Assembly: GCA_964036045.1 (NCBI GenBank)
Contig: OZ038400.1
Coordinates: 16,303,079 to 16,367,078, forward strand
Length of the DNA stretch: 64,000 bases
Direction of reading: 5' to 3'
Source: Eutreptiella sp. 'Long Island Sound 2002'
Lineage: Eukaryota; Euglenozoa; Euglenophyceae; Eutreptiales; Eutreptiaceae
A program made the translations under genes and the position numbers. Below, one piece after another: positions 11,801 through 21,480 of this stretch. Positions within the stretch are counted from its first letter, which is position 1. The number at the start of each line of letters is the position of its first letter. Under the pieces are notes generated by a model. That model was given only the letters and a program-made list of their open reading frames with translations, was not told where the DNA came from and made no database searches.

Positions 11801-14673
11801 GCCCCGGCCCCTGCCCCTGCCCCAGCCACTGCCCCTGCCCCTGCCCCTGCCCCTGCCCCGGCCCCTGCCTCTGCCACTGCCCAGGCTACTCCAACTGCCC
11901 CTGCTCCTGCCACTGCCCCTGCTCCTGCCCCTGCCCCTGCCCCTGGCCCTGCCACTGCCCCTGCCCCTGCCCCTGCCCCTGCCCCCCCTGCCCCTGCCTC
12001 TGCCCCTGCCCCTGCCACTGCCACTGCCCCTGCCTCTGCCCCTGCCCCAGCCCCTCCCCCTGCCCCTGCCCCTGCAACTGCACCTGCCCCTGCCCCTGCC
12101 ACTGCCCCTGCACCAACCACTGCCCCTGCCCCTGCCCCTGCCCCTGCCCCTTGCCCCTGTCCCTGCCCCTGCCCCTGCCACTGCCCCTGCCCCTCCCACT
12201 GCCACTGCTCCTCCCACTGCCCCTGCCCCTGCCCCTGCCCCTGCCCCTGCCACTGCCCTTGCCCCTGCCCCTGCCCCCCGTGCCCCTGCCTCTGCCCCTG
12301 CCCCTGCCCCTGCCACTGCCACTGCCCCTGCCCCTGCCCCTCCCACTGCCCGTGCTTCTGCCACTGCTCCTGCCCCTGCCCCTGCCCCTGCCCCGGCCCG
12401 TGCCCCTGCCACTGCCCCTCGCTCCTGCCACTGCCCGTGCCCGTGCACCTACCCCTGCCCCTGCCCCTGCCACTGCCCCTGCCACTGCCCCAGCTCCTGC
12501 CACTGCTCCTACCCTTGCCCCTGCCCCTGCCACGGCCCCTGCCCCTGCCCCTGCCCAGCCCCAGCCCCTGCCCCTGCCACTGACCTCGCCCCTCCCACTG
12601 CCCCTGCTCCTGCCCCTGCCCCGGCCCTTGCCCCTGCCCATGCCCCTGCCCCTGCCCCTGCCCCCCCTGCCCCTGCCTCTGCCCCTGCCCCTGCCCCTGC
12701 CACTGCCACTGCCCCTGCCCCTGCCCCTACTCCTGCCCCTGCTACTGCCACAGCCCTTGCCCCTGCCCCTGCCCCTGCTACTGCCACTGCCCCAGCCCCA
12801 GCCCCTGCAACTGCCACTGCCCCTGCCCCTGCCCCTGCCCCTGCCACTGCCCCTGCCACTGTCCCTGCCCTTGCCCCTGCCACCGCCCCTACCCCTGCCC
12901 GTGCCCCTGCCCCTGCCCCTGCCGCTGCCCCTGCTACTGCCCATGCCCCTGCCCCTGCCCCAGCCCCTACCACTGCCCCTGCCCGTGCCCGTGCCCCAGC
13001 CTCTGCCCCTCCCCCAGCCCCTGCCCCGGCATCTGCCCCTGCCACTGCCCATGCGCCTCCCACAGCCCCTGCCCCTGCCCCTGCCCCTGCCCCTGCCCCT
13101 GCTCCTCCCATTGCCCCTGCTCCTGCCACTGCCCCTGCCCCTGCCCCTGCCCCTGCCCCCCCTGCCCATGCCTCTGCCCCCGCCCCTGCCCCTGCCACAG
13201 CCACTGCCCCTACCCCTGCCCCTGCCCCTGCTACTGCCACTGCCCCTGCCGCTGCCCCTGCCCCTGCCCCTGCTACTGCCACTGCCCCTGCCACTGCCCG
13301 GGCCACTCCCACTGCCCCTGCTCCTGCCCCTGCCCCTGCCCCTACCCCTGCCACTGCACCTGCCCCTGCCCCTGCCCCTGCCCCCCCTGCCCCTGCCTCT
13401 ACCCCTGCCCCTGCCAATGCCCCTGCTCCTGCCACTGCCCCTGTCCCTGCCCCTGCCCCTGCCCCTGCCACTGCCCCGGCGCCTGCCACTGCCCCTGCCC
13501 CTACCCCTGCCACTGCCCCTGCCACTGCCCCTGCCCCTGCCCCTGCCCCCCCTGCCCCTGCCTCTGCCCCTGCCCCTGCCCCTGCCACTGCCACAGCCCC
13601 TGCCTCTGCTCCTGCCCCTGCCCCTGCCCCTGCAACTGCCCCGGCCCTTGCCCCTGCCACTGCCCCTGCACCTCCCACTGCCCCTGCCCATGCCCCTGCC
13701 CCTGCCCCTGCCACTGCGCCTGCCCCTCCCTGCCCCTGCCCCTGCCCCTGCCACTGCCTCTGCGCCTGCCCCTGCCCCCCCTGCCCATGCCTCTGCCTCT
13801 GCCCCTGCCACTGCCACTGCCACTGCCCCTGCCCCAGCCCCTGCCCCTGCTACTGCCACTGCCCCTGCCACTGCCACTGCCCCTGCCCCTGCCACTGCCC
13901 CTGCCTCCCAAGGCCCCTGCTCCTGCCCCTGCCCCTGCCCCTGCCCCTGCCCCTGCCCCTGCTACTGCCACTGCCCCTGCCCCTGCCCCTGCTACTGCTA
14001 CTGCTACAGCCACCGCCCCTGTCCCTGCCCCTGCCACTGCCACTGTCCCTGCCACTGCTCCTGTCACTGCCCCTGCCGCTCCCCCTGCCCCTGCCCTTGC
14101 ACCTGCCTCTGCCCCTGCCCCTGCCCCTACCCCAGCCCCTGCCCCTGCCCCTGTTCCTGCCACTGCCCCTGCTCCGGCCACTGCCTCTGCCCCGGCCCCT
14201 GGCCCCGGCCCCTGCCCATGCCACTGCCCTTGCCCCTCCCACTGCCCCTGCTCCTGCCACTGCCCCTGCCCCTGCCCCTGGTCCCTGCCCCTGCCCCTGC
14301 CCCTACCCCTGCCCCTGCCACTGCCCCTGCTCCTGTCACTGCCCCTGCCCCTGCCCCTGCCCTGCCCATGCCCCTGCCCCTGCCCCTGCCAGTGCCCCTG
14401 CCCCAGCCCTGCCCCTGCCCCTGCCCCTGCCACTGCCACTGCCCCAGCCACTGCCCTAGGCACTGCCCCTGCCCCTGCAACTGCCCCTGCCGCTGCCCCT
14501 ACCTCAGCCACTGCCGCAGCCCCTGCCACTGCCCCAGCCACTGCCACTGCCCCTGCCACTGCCCCTGCCCCTGCCAGTGTCCCAGCCACTGCCCCTGCCC
14601 CGCCCTCTGCCCCTGCCACTGCCCCTGCCCCTACCCCTGCCCCTGCAACTGCCTCTGCTCCTGTCACTGCCCC
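8880..14673. repeat. (CCCCTG)n hexamer array H1
   Basis: About 5.8 kb of CCCCTG repeats with frequent variant hexamers: CCACTG, CCTCTG, CCCGTG, CCATGC-type and CTACTG. Interspersed CCCCCCCTG and CCCTCCCACTG blocks act as markers of larger internal duplications. Six bases are two codons, so each frame encodes a dipeptide polymer: Pro-Ala, Pro-Leu and Pro-Cys on this strand, and Gly-Ala, Gly-Arg and Gly-Gln on the other. Stops are nearly absent, which explains frames of over 1,000 codons. The complementary strand has GGGG tracts every six bases, an almost ideal G-quadruplex substrate. I see no splice, start or promoter signal supporting a gene. Confidence 0.96.
10670..12640. repeat. Duplicated blocks inside hexamer array H1
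   Basis: A distinctive string of variant hexamers beginning CCTTGCCCCTGTCCCTG at about 10667 recurs at about 12147. Both then run through CCCCCCGTGCCCCTG and CGCTCCTGCCACTGCCCG to GTGCACCTACCCC, near 11150 and 12445. Within the first copy the segment carrying CCCCCCGTGCCCC is itself repeated about 180 bases later, and the second copy lacks that extra repeat. The array has therefore grown by block duplication as well as by slippage. Confidence 0.75.
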
Positions 14674-14776
14674 GGGACTAGGGGATGGGGTAGGAGCGAC
14701 CCGTGCCACGAGCGCGAAACGGTCCCCGGATGGGAGAGTGGGCCCGCGCCAAAGGGTTGCTGGCGGCCCGGTGGGG

Positions 14777-14782
14777 TATAAA
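14777..14782 (+). promoter_or_regulatory. TATA box, monomer 1, copy A
   Basis: A consensus TATAAA lies in the context GTGGGGTATAAACACGGG. It is preserved in all four monomer copies in the window. A start site would be expected about 25-31 bases downstream. Confidence 0.45.
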
Positions 14783-14956
14783 CACGGGATGCGGAATGGG
14801 ACACGGGGATGGGGCCGGGCAGAGGGAATAGCAGGGAGACGACGGGACGGGCCCGGGAATAGGGGATGGGATAGGGGCGACCCGTGCCACGAGCGCGAAA
14901 CGGTCCCCGGAAGGGGGAGTGGGCCCGTGCCAATGGGTTGCTGGCGGCCCGGTGGG

Positions 14957-14962
14957 TATAAA
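14957..14962 (+). promoter_or_regulatory. TATA box, monomer 2, copy A
   Basis: TATAAA lies 180 bases after the first. The ATG at 14989 is 32 bases downstream, essentially at the predicted start site. A transcript from this box would therefore have almost no leader, which argues against that ATG being the functional start. Confidence 0.45.
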
Positions 14963-15705
14963 CACGGGATGCGGGATGGGACACCAGGATGGGGCCGGTA
15001 GCGGGAAGCGACAACGGGGAACGGGAAGTAGCAGGGCGGAGGGCACAGAAGGGCAGGGCAGATGGGCGGCAGACAACGCCAAACAACAGCCCCGTGGGAT
15101 TGGGAAACCAGTCGCCATGGAGTGGTGAACCATGGGCCAACCATGGGAAGCCTGACCACGGGAAGTCGGGAAAATACCCTGAACTCCGGGACGGCCGTGA
15201 GGTGTTCGCGGGAGTGAGGGTTGACCCTGAGGCCCCCGGGTCAATGGCCCGAGTACACGTAGGTTCACGCGTGAGCGGGACCCGGGGAACGTGGAAACGG
15301 TCGCCCCCCTGCCTCCAGCCGTGGATGGACGACAACCAAGTCCATCCGGGAGCCGAGTGGGTACTCCAGCCCGTGAGGGATGGGGAGTGGTGGAATGTGG
15401 TTGAGAGCAAAGCTGCGCTGTCGGCGACGGCTATCCACAGGAAACCCGCCTGCAGGCAACCAAAAGGCGGTGCTGGGGGGGGAAGGCCGGAGGATCCTTC
15501 GATGGGGGACCGGATGAAGCTGGCCTTGAGGGTAGTGACAGAAGGAAACCTACCGCCGGTCATGCCCCAAGGGAACCTGGTTGAAGTTCTCGGCCGTGAG
15601 GTGAGACAGGGGTCGCCAGGGGAACTGATGGTGGAGAGCTCCCCTTCCCGCCAGAGGCGGCCACCATGTAAAACAAACAAGGGGAAGCCAGATGAGGCTG
15701 CGGAC

Positions 15706-15955
15706 CCTGCCCCTGCCCCTGCCACTGCCCCTGCTCCTGCCACTGCCCCTGCCCCCGCCCCTGCCCCTGCCCCTGCCACTGCCCCTGCCCCTGCCCCTGC
15801 CCAGGCCCCTGCCCCTGCCTCTGCCCTTGCCCCTCACACTGCCCCTGCTCCTGCCCCTGCCCCTGCCCCTGCCCCTGCCCCTGCCACTGCCCCTGCCCCT
15901 GCCCCCCCTGCCCCTGCCACTGCCCCTGCCTCTGCCCCTGCCCCAGCCCCTGCAT
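15706..15955. repeat. (CCCCTG)n hexamer array H2
   Basis: About 250 bases of CCCCTG-type repeat begin directly after GCTGCGGAC, the last bases shared with copy B of the module. They end at the junction with the 84-bp array (CCCCTGCATGCATTAAGG). Confidence 0.95.
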
Positions 15956-16355
15956 GCATTAAGGCAACACGCTTACTCTTGGGCGTCGCAAAAAACAAAG
16001 AGTGCGCAACACAAGGGTTAAATAGCATGTGTCATGAATGCATTAAGACAACACACTTACTCTTGGGCGTCGCGAAAACCAAGGAGTCCGCAACGCAAGG
16101 GTCAAGTAACAAGTGGCATGGCATGAATGCATTAAGACGACACCCTTGCTCTTGGGCGTCGCCAAAAACAAAGAGTACACAACCCAACGAGTAAATAGCA
16201 TGTGTCAGGAATGCATTAAGACAACACGCTTGCTCTTGGGCGTCGCGAAAAACAACGAGTTTGCACCACGAAGAAGGAGTACAGAAAGACATGAATGCAA
16301 AAAGACAACACGCTTACTCTTGGGCGTCGACAAAAACAAGGAGTCCACAACGCAT
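15956..16355. repeat. 84-bp tandem repeat, five units
   Basis: Units start at GCATTAAG or its variant at about 15956, 16040, 16129, 16213 and 16297, giving spacings of 84, 89, 84 and 84. Shared blocks are CAACACGCTTACTCTTGGGC and GTCGC followed by an A-rich stretch and GAGT. Base composition is clearly less GC-rich than the flanking hexamers. The period of 28 codons gives an in-frame repeat on the plus strand (Glu-Cys-Ile-Lys-Thr-Thr then Leu-Leu-Leu-Gly-Val) and a C-x2-C at one place, but no histidine pair, so this is not a zinc-finger gene. I regard it as a small satellite of unknown origin. Confidence 0.88.
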
Positions 16356-16375
16356 GCACCCGCCTCAACTTGCTT

Positions 16376-16399
16376 TGTGTCCCTGTGTCCCTGTGTCCC
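16376..16399. repeat. (TGTGTCCC)3 microsatellite
   Basis: Three perfect copies of the octamer TGTGTCCC lie between the 84-bp array and the dyad-motif cluster. Confidence 0.85.
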
Positions 16400-16439
16400 T
16401 GTCATTGGGTCCTGCCGCTGCCCCGCGAAGGCAAGAAGA

Positions 16440-16905
16440 ACCGCCCCCTGGACTGGAGCAACCGGGGGACTGCGGACCGAAGGAGACAGGACCACATGGT
16501 GAGACACAACGGCCCTGGACTGGAACATCCGGGGCGTTGCGTGGCCAAGAAGCAAGATAACGGCCCCCTGGACTGGAGCATCCGGGGGGCTGCGGACCGA
16601 AGGAGGCCAAAGAGCAAGATGCAGGCCCGGCCCCCTGGACTGGAACATCCGGGGGGCTGAGGACAGAGGCCCTGGAGTGGAACATCCGGGGAAGGAGCAA
16701 GAAGGCGGCCCCCTGGACTGGAACATCCGGGGGGCCAGCCAACTGCCAATGACTGGAACAACCGGAGCGTAGCCAAGAAGCAAGATGGCGGCCCCCTGGA
16801 CTGGAACATCCAGGGGGCCGTGGAGACGAGAAACGCCGCCCCCTGGAATGGAGCATCCGGGGGGATGCGGACGGACGCCCTGGACTGGAACATCCGGGGA
16901 AGAAG
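16440..16905. repeat. Irregular cluster of a dyad motif, about ten copies
   Basis: A motif of about 26 bases built as CCCCCTGGA, then CTGGAACA, then TCCGGGGGG recurs at roughly 16444, 16513, 16564, 16631, 16669, 16709, 16747 (degenerate), 16792, 16838 and 16877. The ends are near-complementary (CCCCCTGGA against TCCGGGGGG, 8 of 9), so each can form a hairpin. Intervals vary from about 38 to 69 bases. The intervening sequences are partly related to one another, with recurring GCTGCGGACCGAAGGA and CAAGAAGCAAGAT. It is therefore a diverged tandem array rather than independent sites. No family is recognised. Confidence 0.75.
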
Positions 16906-17888
16906 CCGGTAAATGAACAAGAAGGAGGAGCGAAAAAAGGTGAACGCCTCAGCCACTGCCCGTGCCCTGGCCACTGCCCCTGCCCCTACCCCTGCCCCTG
17001 CCCCTGCCCCTGCCAATGCAACTGCCTTTGCCCATGCCCCTGCTCCTACCCCTGCCACTGCCCCTACCCTTGCCCATGCCCGCCCCAGCCCCTGCCCGAG
17101 CACCAGCCACAGCCCATGCCACAGCCCCTGCCCCTGCCCCAGCCCCTGCCACTACCCATGCCCCTGCACCTGCTGCCCCTGCCCCTGCCACTGCCCCCGC
17201 TACTGCCCCTGCCCCTGCCCCTGCCTCTGCCACAGCACCTGCCCCGGCCCCTGCCACTGCCGCTGCCCATGCACCTCCCCCCTACCAAGGCCTCTGCCCC
17301 TGCCCCTGACCCTGCCACTGTCACTGCCCCGGCACCTGCTGCTGCCCATGCCCCAGACAGCCTCTACTGCTGCAACTGCCCCTGCCCCTGCCCCTGCCCC
17401 AGCCCCTGCTAAAGCCAATGCACCAGCCCCTAACCCAGCCAGAAGCAAAGCCGCTGCCCCTGCCCCCCCCCCAGCCACTGCCCCTGCCACTGCCCAAGCC
17501 CCGACACCTACCACAACACCTGCCCCTGCCCCTGCCTAAGCCAATGCCCAGGCCCAAGCCCCTGTCCCCCGGCCCAGGCCCCCGCCCCTGCCACTGCCCT
17601 AGCCCCAGCCACTGCCCCAGCACCAACCACCGCCCCAGCCCCTGCCGAGGCCCCAGCCACAGCCCCAGCCCGAACCCCAGCCACAGCCCCTGCCACAGCC
17701 ACTACCACTGCCCCTGCCACTGCCCCTACCCCTGCCCCTGCCACTGCTCCAACCACTGCCCCTGCCCCTGCCCCTGCCTCTGCCCCTGCAACTGCCCCTG
17801 CCCCTGCCCCAGCCCCTGCCCCTACCCCTGCCACTGCCCCCGCCCCTGCCCCTGCCCCTGCCCCTGCCCCTGCTCCTGCCACTGCCCC

Positions 17889-18516
17889 TGTTCCTCCCCT
17901 GCCCGTGCCCCGGCCCCTGCCCCTGCCACTGCCCTAGCCCCTCCCACTGCCCCTGCTCCTGCCACTGCCCTTGCCGCGGCCCCTGCCCCTGCCCCTGCTC
18001 CTGCCACTGCCCCTGCCCCTGCCCCTGCCCATGCCCCTGCCCCTGCCCCCCCTGCCCCTGCCTCTGCCCCTGCCCCTACCCCTGCCACTGCCACCGCCCC
18101 TGCCCCTGCTACTGCCACTGCCCCTGCCCCTGCTACTGCCACTGCCCCTGCCCCTGCCCCTGCCCCCGCTACTGCTACTGCCACTGCCCCTGCCACTGCC
18201 CCTGTTCCTCCCCTGCCCGTGCCCCGGCCCCTGCCCCTGCCACTGCCCTAGCCCCTCCCACTGCCCCTGCTCCTGCCACTGCCCTTGCCGCGGCCCCTGC
18301 CCCTGCCCCTGCTCCTGCCACTGCCCCTGCCCCTGCCCCTGCCCATGCCCCTGCCCCTGCCCCCCCTGCCCCTGCCTCTGCCCCTGCCCCTACCCCTGCC
18401 ACTGCCACCGCCCCTGCCCCTGCTACTGCCACTGCCCCTGCCCCTGCTACTGCCACTGCCCCTGCCCCTGCCCCTGCCCCCGCTACTGCTACTGCCACTG
18501 CCCCTGCCCCTGCCAC
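17889..18516. repeat. 314-bp tandem duplication in H3
   Basis: TTCCTCCCCTGCCCGTG occurs at 17891 and 18205, exactly 314 bases apart. The following variants, including CCTTGCCGCGGCCCC and CTACTGCTACTGCC, are in identical order. The period is not a multiple of six, so the duplication carried an irregular junction with it. Confidence 0.85.
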
Positions 18517-19639
18517 TGCCCCTGCCCCTGCCCCTGCCACTGCCCTGCCCCTGCCCCTGCCCCTGCCCCTGGCCCTGCCCCTGCCCCTGCCTCTGCCCCT
18601 GCTACTGCCCCTGCCCCTGCCCCTGCCCGTGCCCCTGCTTCAGCCCCTGCACCAGCCCGTGCCCCTGCCCCTGCCCCTGCATCTGCCCATGCCACTGCCC
18701 CAGCCACTGCCCCTGCACCTCCCACAGCCCCTGCCCCGGCCCCTGCCCCTGCCCCTGCCCCTGCCAATGCCCCTGCCCCTCCCACTGCCCCTGCTCCCGC
18801 CACTGCCCCTGCCCCTGCCCCTGCCCCTGCCCCTGCCACTGCCCCTGCCCCTGCCCCTGCCCCCCCTGCCCCTGCCTCTGCCCCTGCCCCTGCCCCTGCC
18901 ACTGCCACTGCCCCTGCCCCTGCTACTGCCACTGCCCCTGCCCCTGCCCCTGCCCCTGCTACTGCCACTGCCCATGCCCCTGCCCCGGCCACTACCACCT
19001 CCCCTGCCACTGCCCCTGCCCCTGCCCCCCCTGCCCCAGCCTCTGCCCCTGCCCCTGCCACTGCCACTTCCCCTGCCCCTGCCCCTGCCCCTGCTACTGC
19101 CACTGCCCCTGCCCCTGCCCCTGCCCCTGCTACTGCCACTGCCCATGCCCCTGCCCCAGCCACTACCACCTCCCCTGCCACTGCCCCTGCCCCTGCCCCT
19201 GCCTTTGCCCCTGCTACTGCCCCTGCCCCTGGCCCTGCCACGGCCCCTGCCCCTGCCCCTGCCCAGCCCCGGCCCCTGCACCTGCCCCTGCCCCAGCCAC
19301 TGCCCCTGCCCCATGCCCCTGCCCCTACCCCGGCCCCTGCCCCAGCCAATGCCCCTGCTACTGCCGCTGCCCCCCCTGCCCCTGCCACTGCCCCTGCCCC
19401 TGCTACTGCCACTGCATCTGCCCCTGCCCCTACCACTGCCACTGCCCCTGCCACTGCCCCTGCCCCTGCCCCTACCAGTGCCCCTGCCACAGCCCATGCC
19501 CCTGCCCCTGCCCCTGCCCCTGCCACTGCCCTAGCCCCTCCCACTGCCCCTGCTCCTGCCCCTGCCCCTGCCCCTGCTACTGCCACTGCCCCTGCCCCTG
19601 CCCCAGCCACTGCCACAGCCCCAGCCACTGCCCCTGCCC

Positions 19640-21480
19640 CTGTCCCTGCCTCTGCCCTAGCCCCTCCCACTGCCCCTGCTCCTGCCACTGCCCCTGCCCC
19701 GGCCCTTGCCCCTGCCCCTGCCCCTGCCCCTGCCCCTGCCCCAGCCACTGCCCCTGCCCCTGCCCCTGCCCCTGCCACTGCCCTGGCCCCTCCCACTGCC
19801 CCTGCTCCTGCCACTGCCCCTGCCCCGGCCCTTGCCCCTGCCCCTGCCCCTGCCCCTGCCCCTGCCCCTGCCCCTGCCCCTGCCCCTGCCCCTGCCCCCC
19901 CTGCCCCTGCCTCTGCCCCTGCCCCTACCCCTGCCACTGCCACTGCCCCTACCCATTCCCCTGCCCCTGCCCCTGCTACTGCCACTGCCCCTGCCCCTGC
20001 CCCTGCCCCTGCTACTGCCACTGCCCCTGCCCATGCCCATGCCATTACCACTGCCCCTGCCACTGCCCCTGCCCCTGCCCCTGCCACTGCCCTGCCACTG
20101 CCCCTGCCCCTGCCCCTGCTACTGCCCCTGCCCCTGCATCTGCCCCTGCCCCGGCCCCAGCCACTGCCCCTGCACCTCCCACAGCCCCTGCCCCTGCCAC
20201 TGCCCCTGCCATCGCCCCTGCCCCTGCCCCTGCTATTGCCACTGCCCCTGCCCCTGCTCCTGCCCCTGCCACTGCCCCTGCCACTGCCCCTGCCCCTGCA
20301 CCAGCCACTGCCCCTGCTCCTGCCACTGCGCCTGCCCGTGCCGCTGCCTCAGCCCCTGCCCCAGCCCCTGCTCCTGCCCCTGCCCCTGCATCTGCCCCTG
20401 CCCCGGCCCCTGCCACTGCCCCTGCACCTCCCACAGCCCCTGCCCATGCCACTGCCCCTGCCCCTGCCCCTGCCCCGGCCACTGCCCCTGCCCTTGCCCC
20501 TGCCACAGCCCCAGCCACTGCCCCTGCCCCTGCCCCTGCCCCTGCCTCTGCCCCTGCTACTGCCCCTGCCCCTGCCCCTGCCCCTGCCCCTTCCCCAGCC
20601 ACTGCCCCTGCCCCTGCCCCTGCCCCTGCCACTGTCGTAGCCCCTCCCACTGCCCCTGCTCCTGCCACTGCCCCTGCCCCGGCCCTTGCCCCTGCCCCTG
20701 CCCTTGCCCCTGCCCCTGCCCCTGCCCCTGCCCCTGCCCCTGCCCCTGCCCCCCCTGCCCCTGCCTCTGCCCCTGCCCCTGCCCCTGCCACTGCCACTGC
20801 CCCTGCCCATTCCCCTGCCCCTGCCCCTGCTACTGCCACTGCCCCTGCCCATGCCCATGCCACTACCACTGCCCCTGCCACTGCCCCTGCCCCTGCCCCT
20901 GCCACTGCCCTGCTACTGCCCCTGCCCCTGCATCTGCCCCTGCCCCGGCCCCTGCCACTGCCCCTGCACCTCCCACAGCCCCTGCCCCTGGCACTGCCCC
21001 TGCCCCTGCCCCTGCCCCTGCCCCTGCTATTGCCACTGCCCCTGCCCCTGCCCATGCCCCTGCCACTGCCCCTGCCACTGCCCCTGCCCCTGCACCAGCC
21101 ACTGCCCCTGCTCCTGCCACTACGCCTGCCCGTGCCGCTGCCTCAGCCCCTGCCCCAGCCCCTGCTCCTGCCCCTGCCCCTGCATCTGCCCCTGCCCCGG
21201 CCCCTGCCACTGCCCCTGCACCTCCCACAGCCCCTGCCCATGCCACTGCCACTGCCCCTGCCCCTGCCCCTGCCACTGCCCCTGCCTCTCCCACTGCCCC
21301 TGCTCCTGCCACTGCCCCTGCCCCTGCCCCTGCCCCTGCCCCTGCCACTGCACCTGCCCCTGCCCCTGCCAATGCCCCTGCCCCTGCCCCTGCTCCTGCC
21401 CCTGCTACTGCCACTTCCCCTGCCCCTGCCCTTGCCCCTGCTACTGCCACTGCCGCTGCCCGTGCCCCTGCCCCAGCCAC
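19640..21480. repeat. About 794-bp higher-order repeat in H3
   Basis: The string CCTGCCCGTGCCGCTGCC occurs at about 20331 and 21125, 794 bases apart. Extended order of variant hexamers is shared on both sides, including a TGCATCTGCCCC, CCCGGCCCCTG, CACCTCCCACAGCC series. The block from about 20100 thus recurs from about 20900. Related fragments upstream near 19640-20090 suggest a further, shorter copy. Confidence 0.75.

Larger units (their letters stand above)
14674..15010 (+). repeat. Two tandem TATA-containing monomers, copy A
   Basis: The sequence starting GGGACTAGGGGATGGGG at 14674 recurs as GGGAATAGGGGATGGGA at 14855, about 181 bases later. The pair share GCGACCCGTGCCACGAGCG, GCGAAACGGTCCCCGGA, GGGTTGCTGGCGGCCCGGTG and TATAAACACGGGATGCGG. 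The second monomer diverges after about 14997. Tandem promoter monomers upstream of a frame are known from some L1-type retrotransposon 5' UTRs and from ribosomal spacers; which applies here is not decidable. Confidence 0.8.
13401..15705. repeat. Segmental duplication, copy A (about 2.3 kb)
   Basis: The hexamer variants from about 13401 onward match, in order, those starting at 27028. Examples are the CCAATGCC start, CTGTCCCTG, CCCCGGCGCCTG, the GCTACTGCTACTGCTACAGC marker, and the CCTAGGCACTGCC marker near 14455. The match continues without a net length change through the unique module to 15705. Copy B is 27028-29549. Copy A lacks the SINE found in copy B. After 15705 the copies diverge abruptly: A runs into more hexamers, B into a (TTAC)n run. 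Confidence 0.88.
14674..15705 (+). other. 1,032-bp unique module, copy A (TATA monomers plus open frame)
   Basis: This non-repetitive module is present again at 28518-29549 with exactly the same length and about eight substitutions, so roughly 99 percent identical. It starts with two tandem monomers of about 180 bases, each with a TATAAA, followed by about 690 bases of single-copy sequence. A plus-strand open frame begins at ATG 14989 and runs through the module into the hexamers; a minus-strand frame is open over most of the same stretch. All five substitutions inside the plus frame change an amino acid, so constraint is not visible. The layout resembles the 5' end of a retrotransposon with tandem promoter monomers, but no reverse transcriptase, gag or nuclease motif is seen. 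Its identity is unknown. Confidence 0.8.

Noticed and set aside
8880-14673. Telomeric or interstitial telomere repeat
   Set aside because: The unit is CCCCTG, not CCCTAA, CCCTAAA or another known telomere unit, and the many internal variants and blocks are unlike telomeres.
14674-15705. Ribosomal DNA spacer promoter (tandem arrays plus duplicated promoter-like units)
   Set aside because: No 18S, 5.8S, 28S or 5S sequence is present in the window, and the monomers have a TATAAA, which is not diagnostic for RNA polymerase I.
14664-15779. Minus-strand 371-codon frame across the module
   Set aside because: It runs into hexamers at its start, overlaps the plus-strand frame over its whole length, has no recognisable domain, and the differences between the two module copies change its residues freely.
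15956-16355. C2H2 zinc-finger repeats (84-base, 28-codon period with a C-x2-C)
   Set aside because: Only one unit has C-x2-C, there is no H-x3-H pair at the required distance, and one unit is 89 bases, which breaks the frame.
16440-16905. CRISPR array (about 26-base dyad repeat with spacers)
   Set aside because: Spacer lengths vary from about 12 to over 40 bases, spacers are related to each other, repeats are degenerate, there are no cas genes, and the context is eukaryotic satellite DNA.
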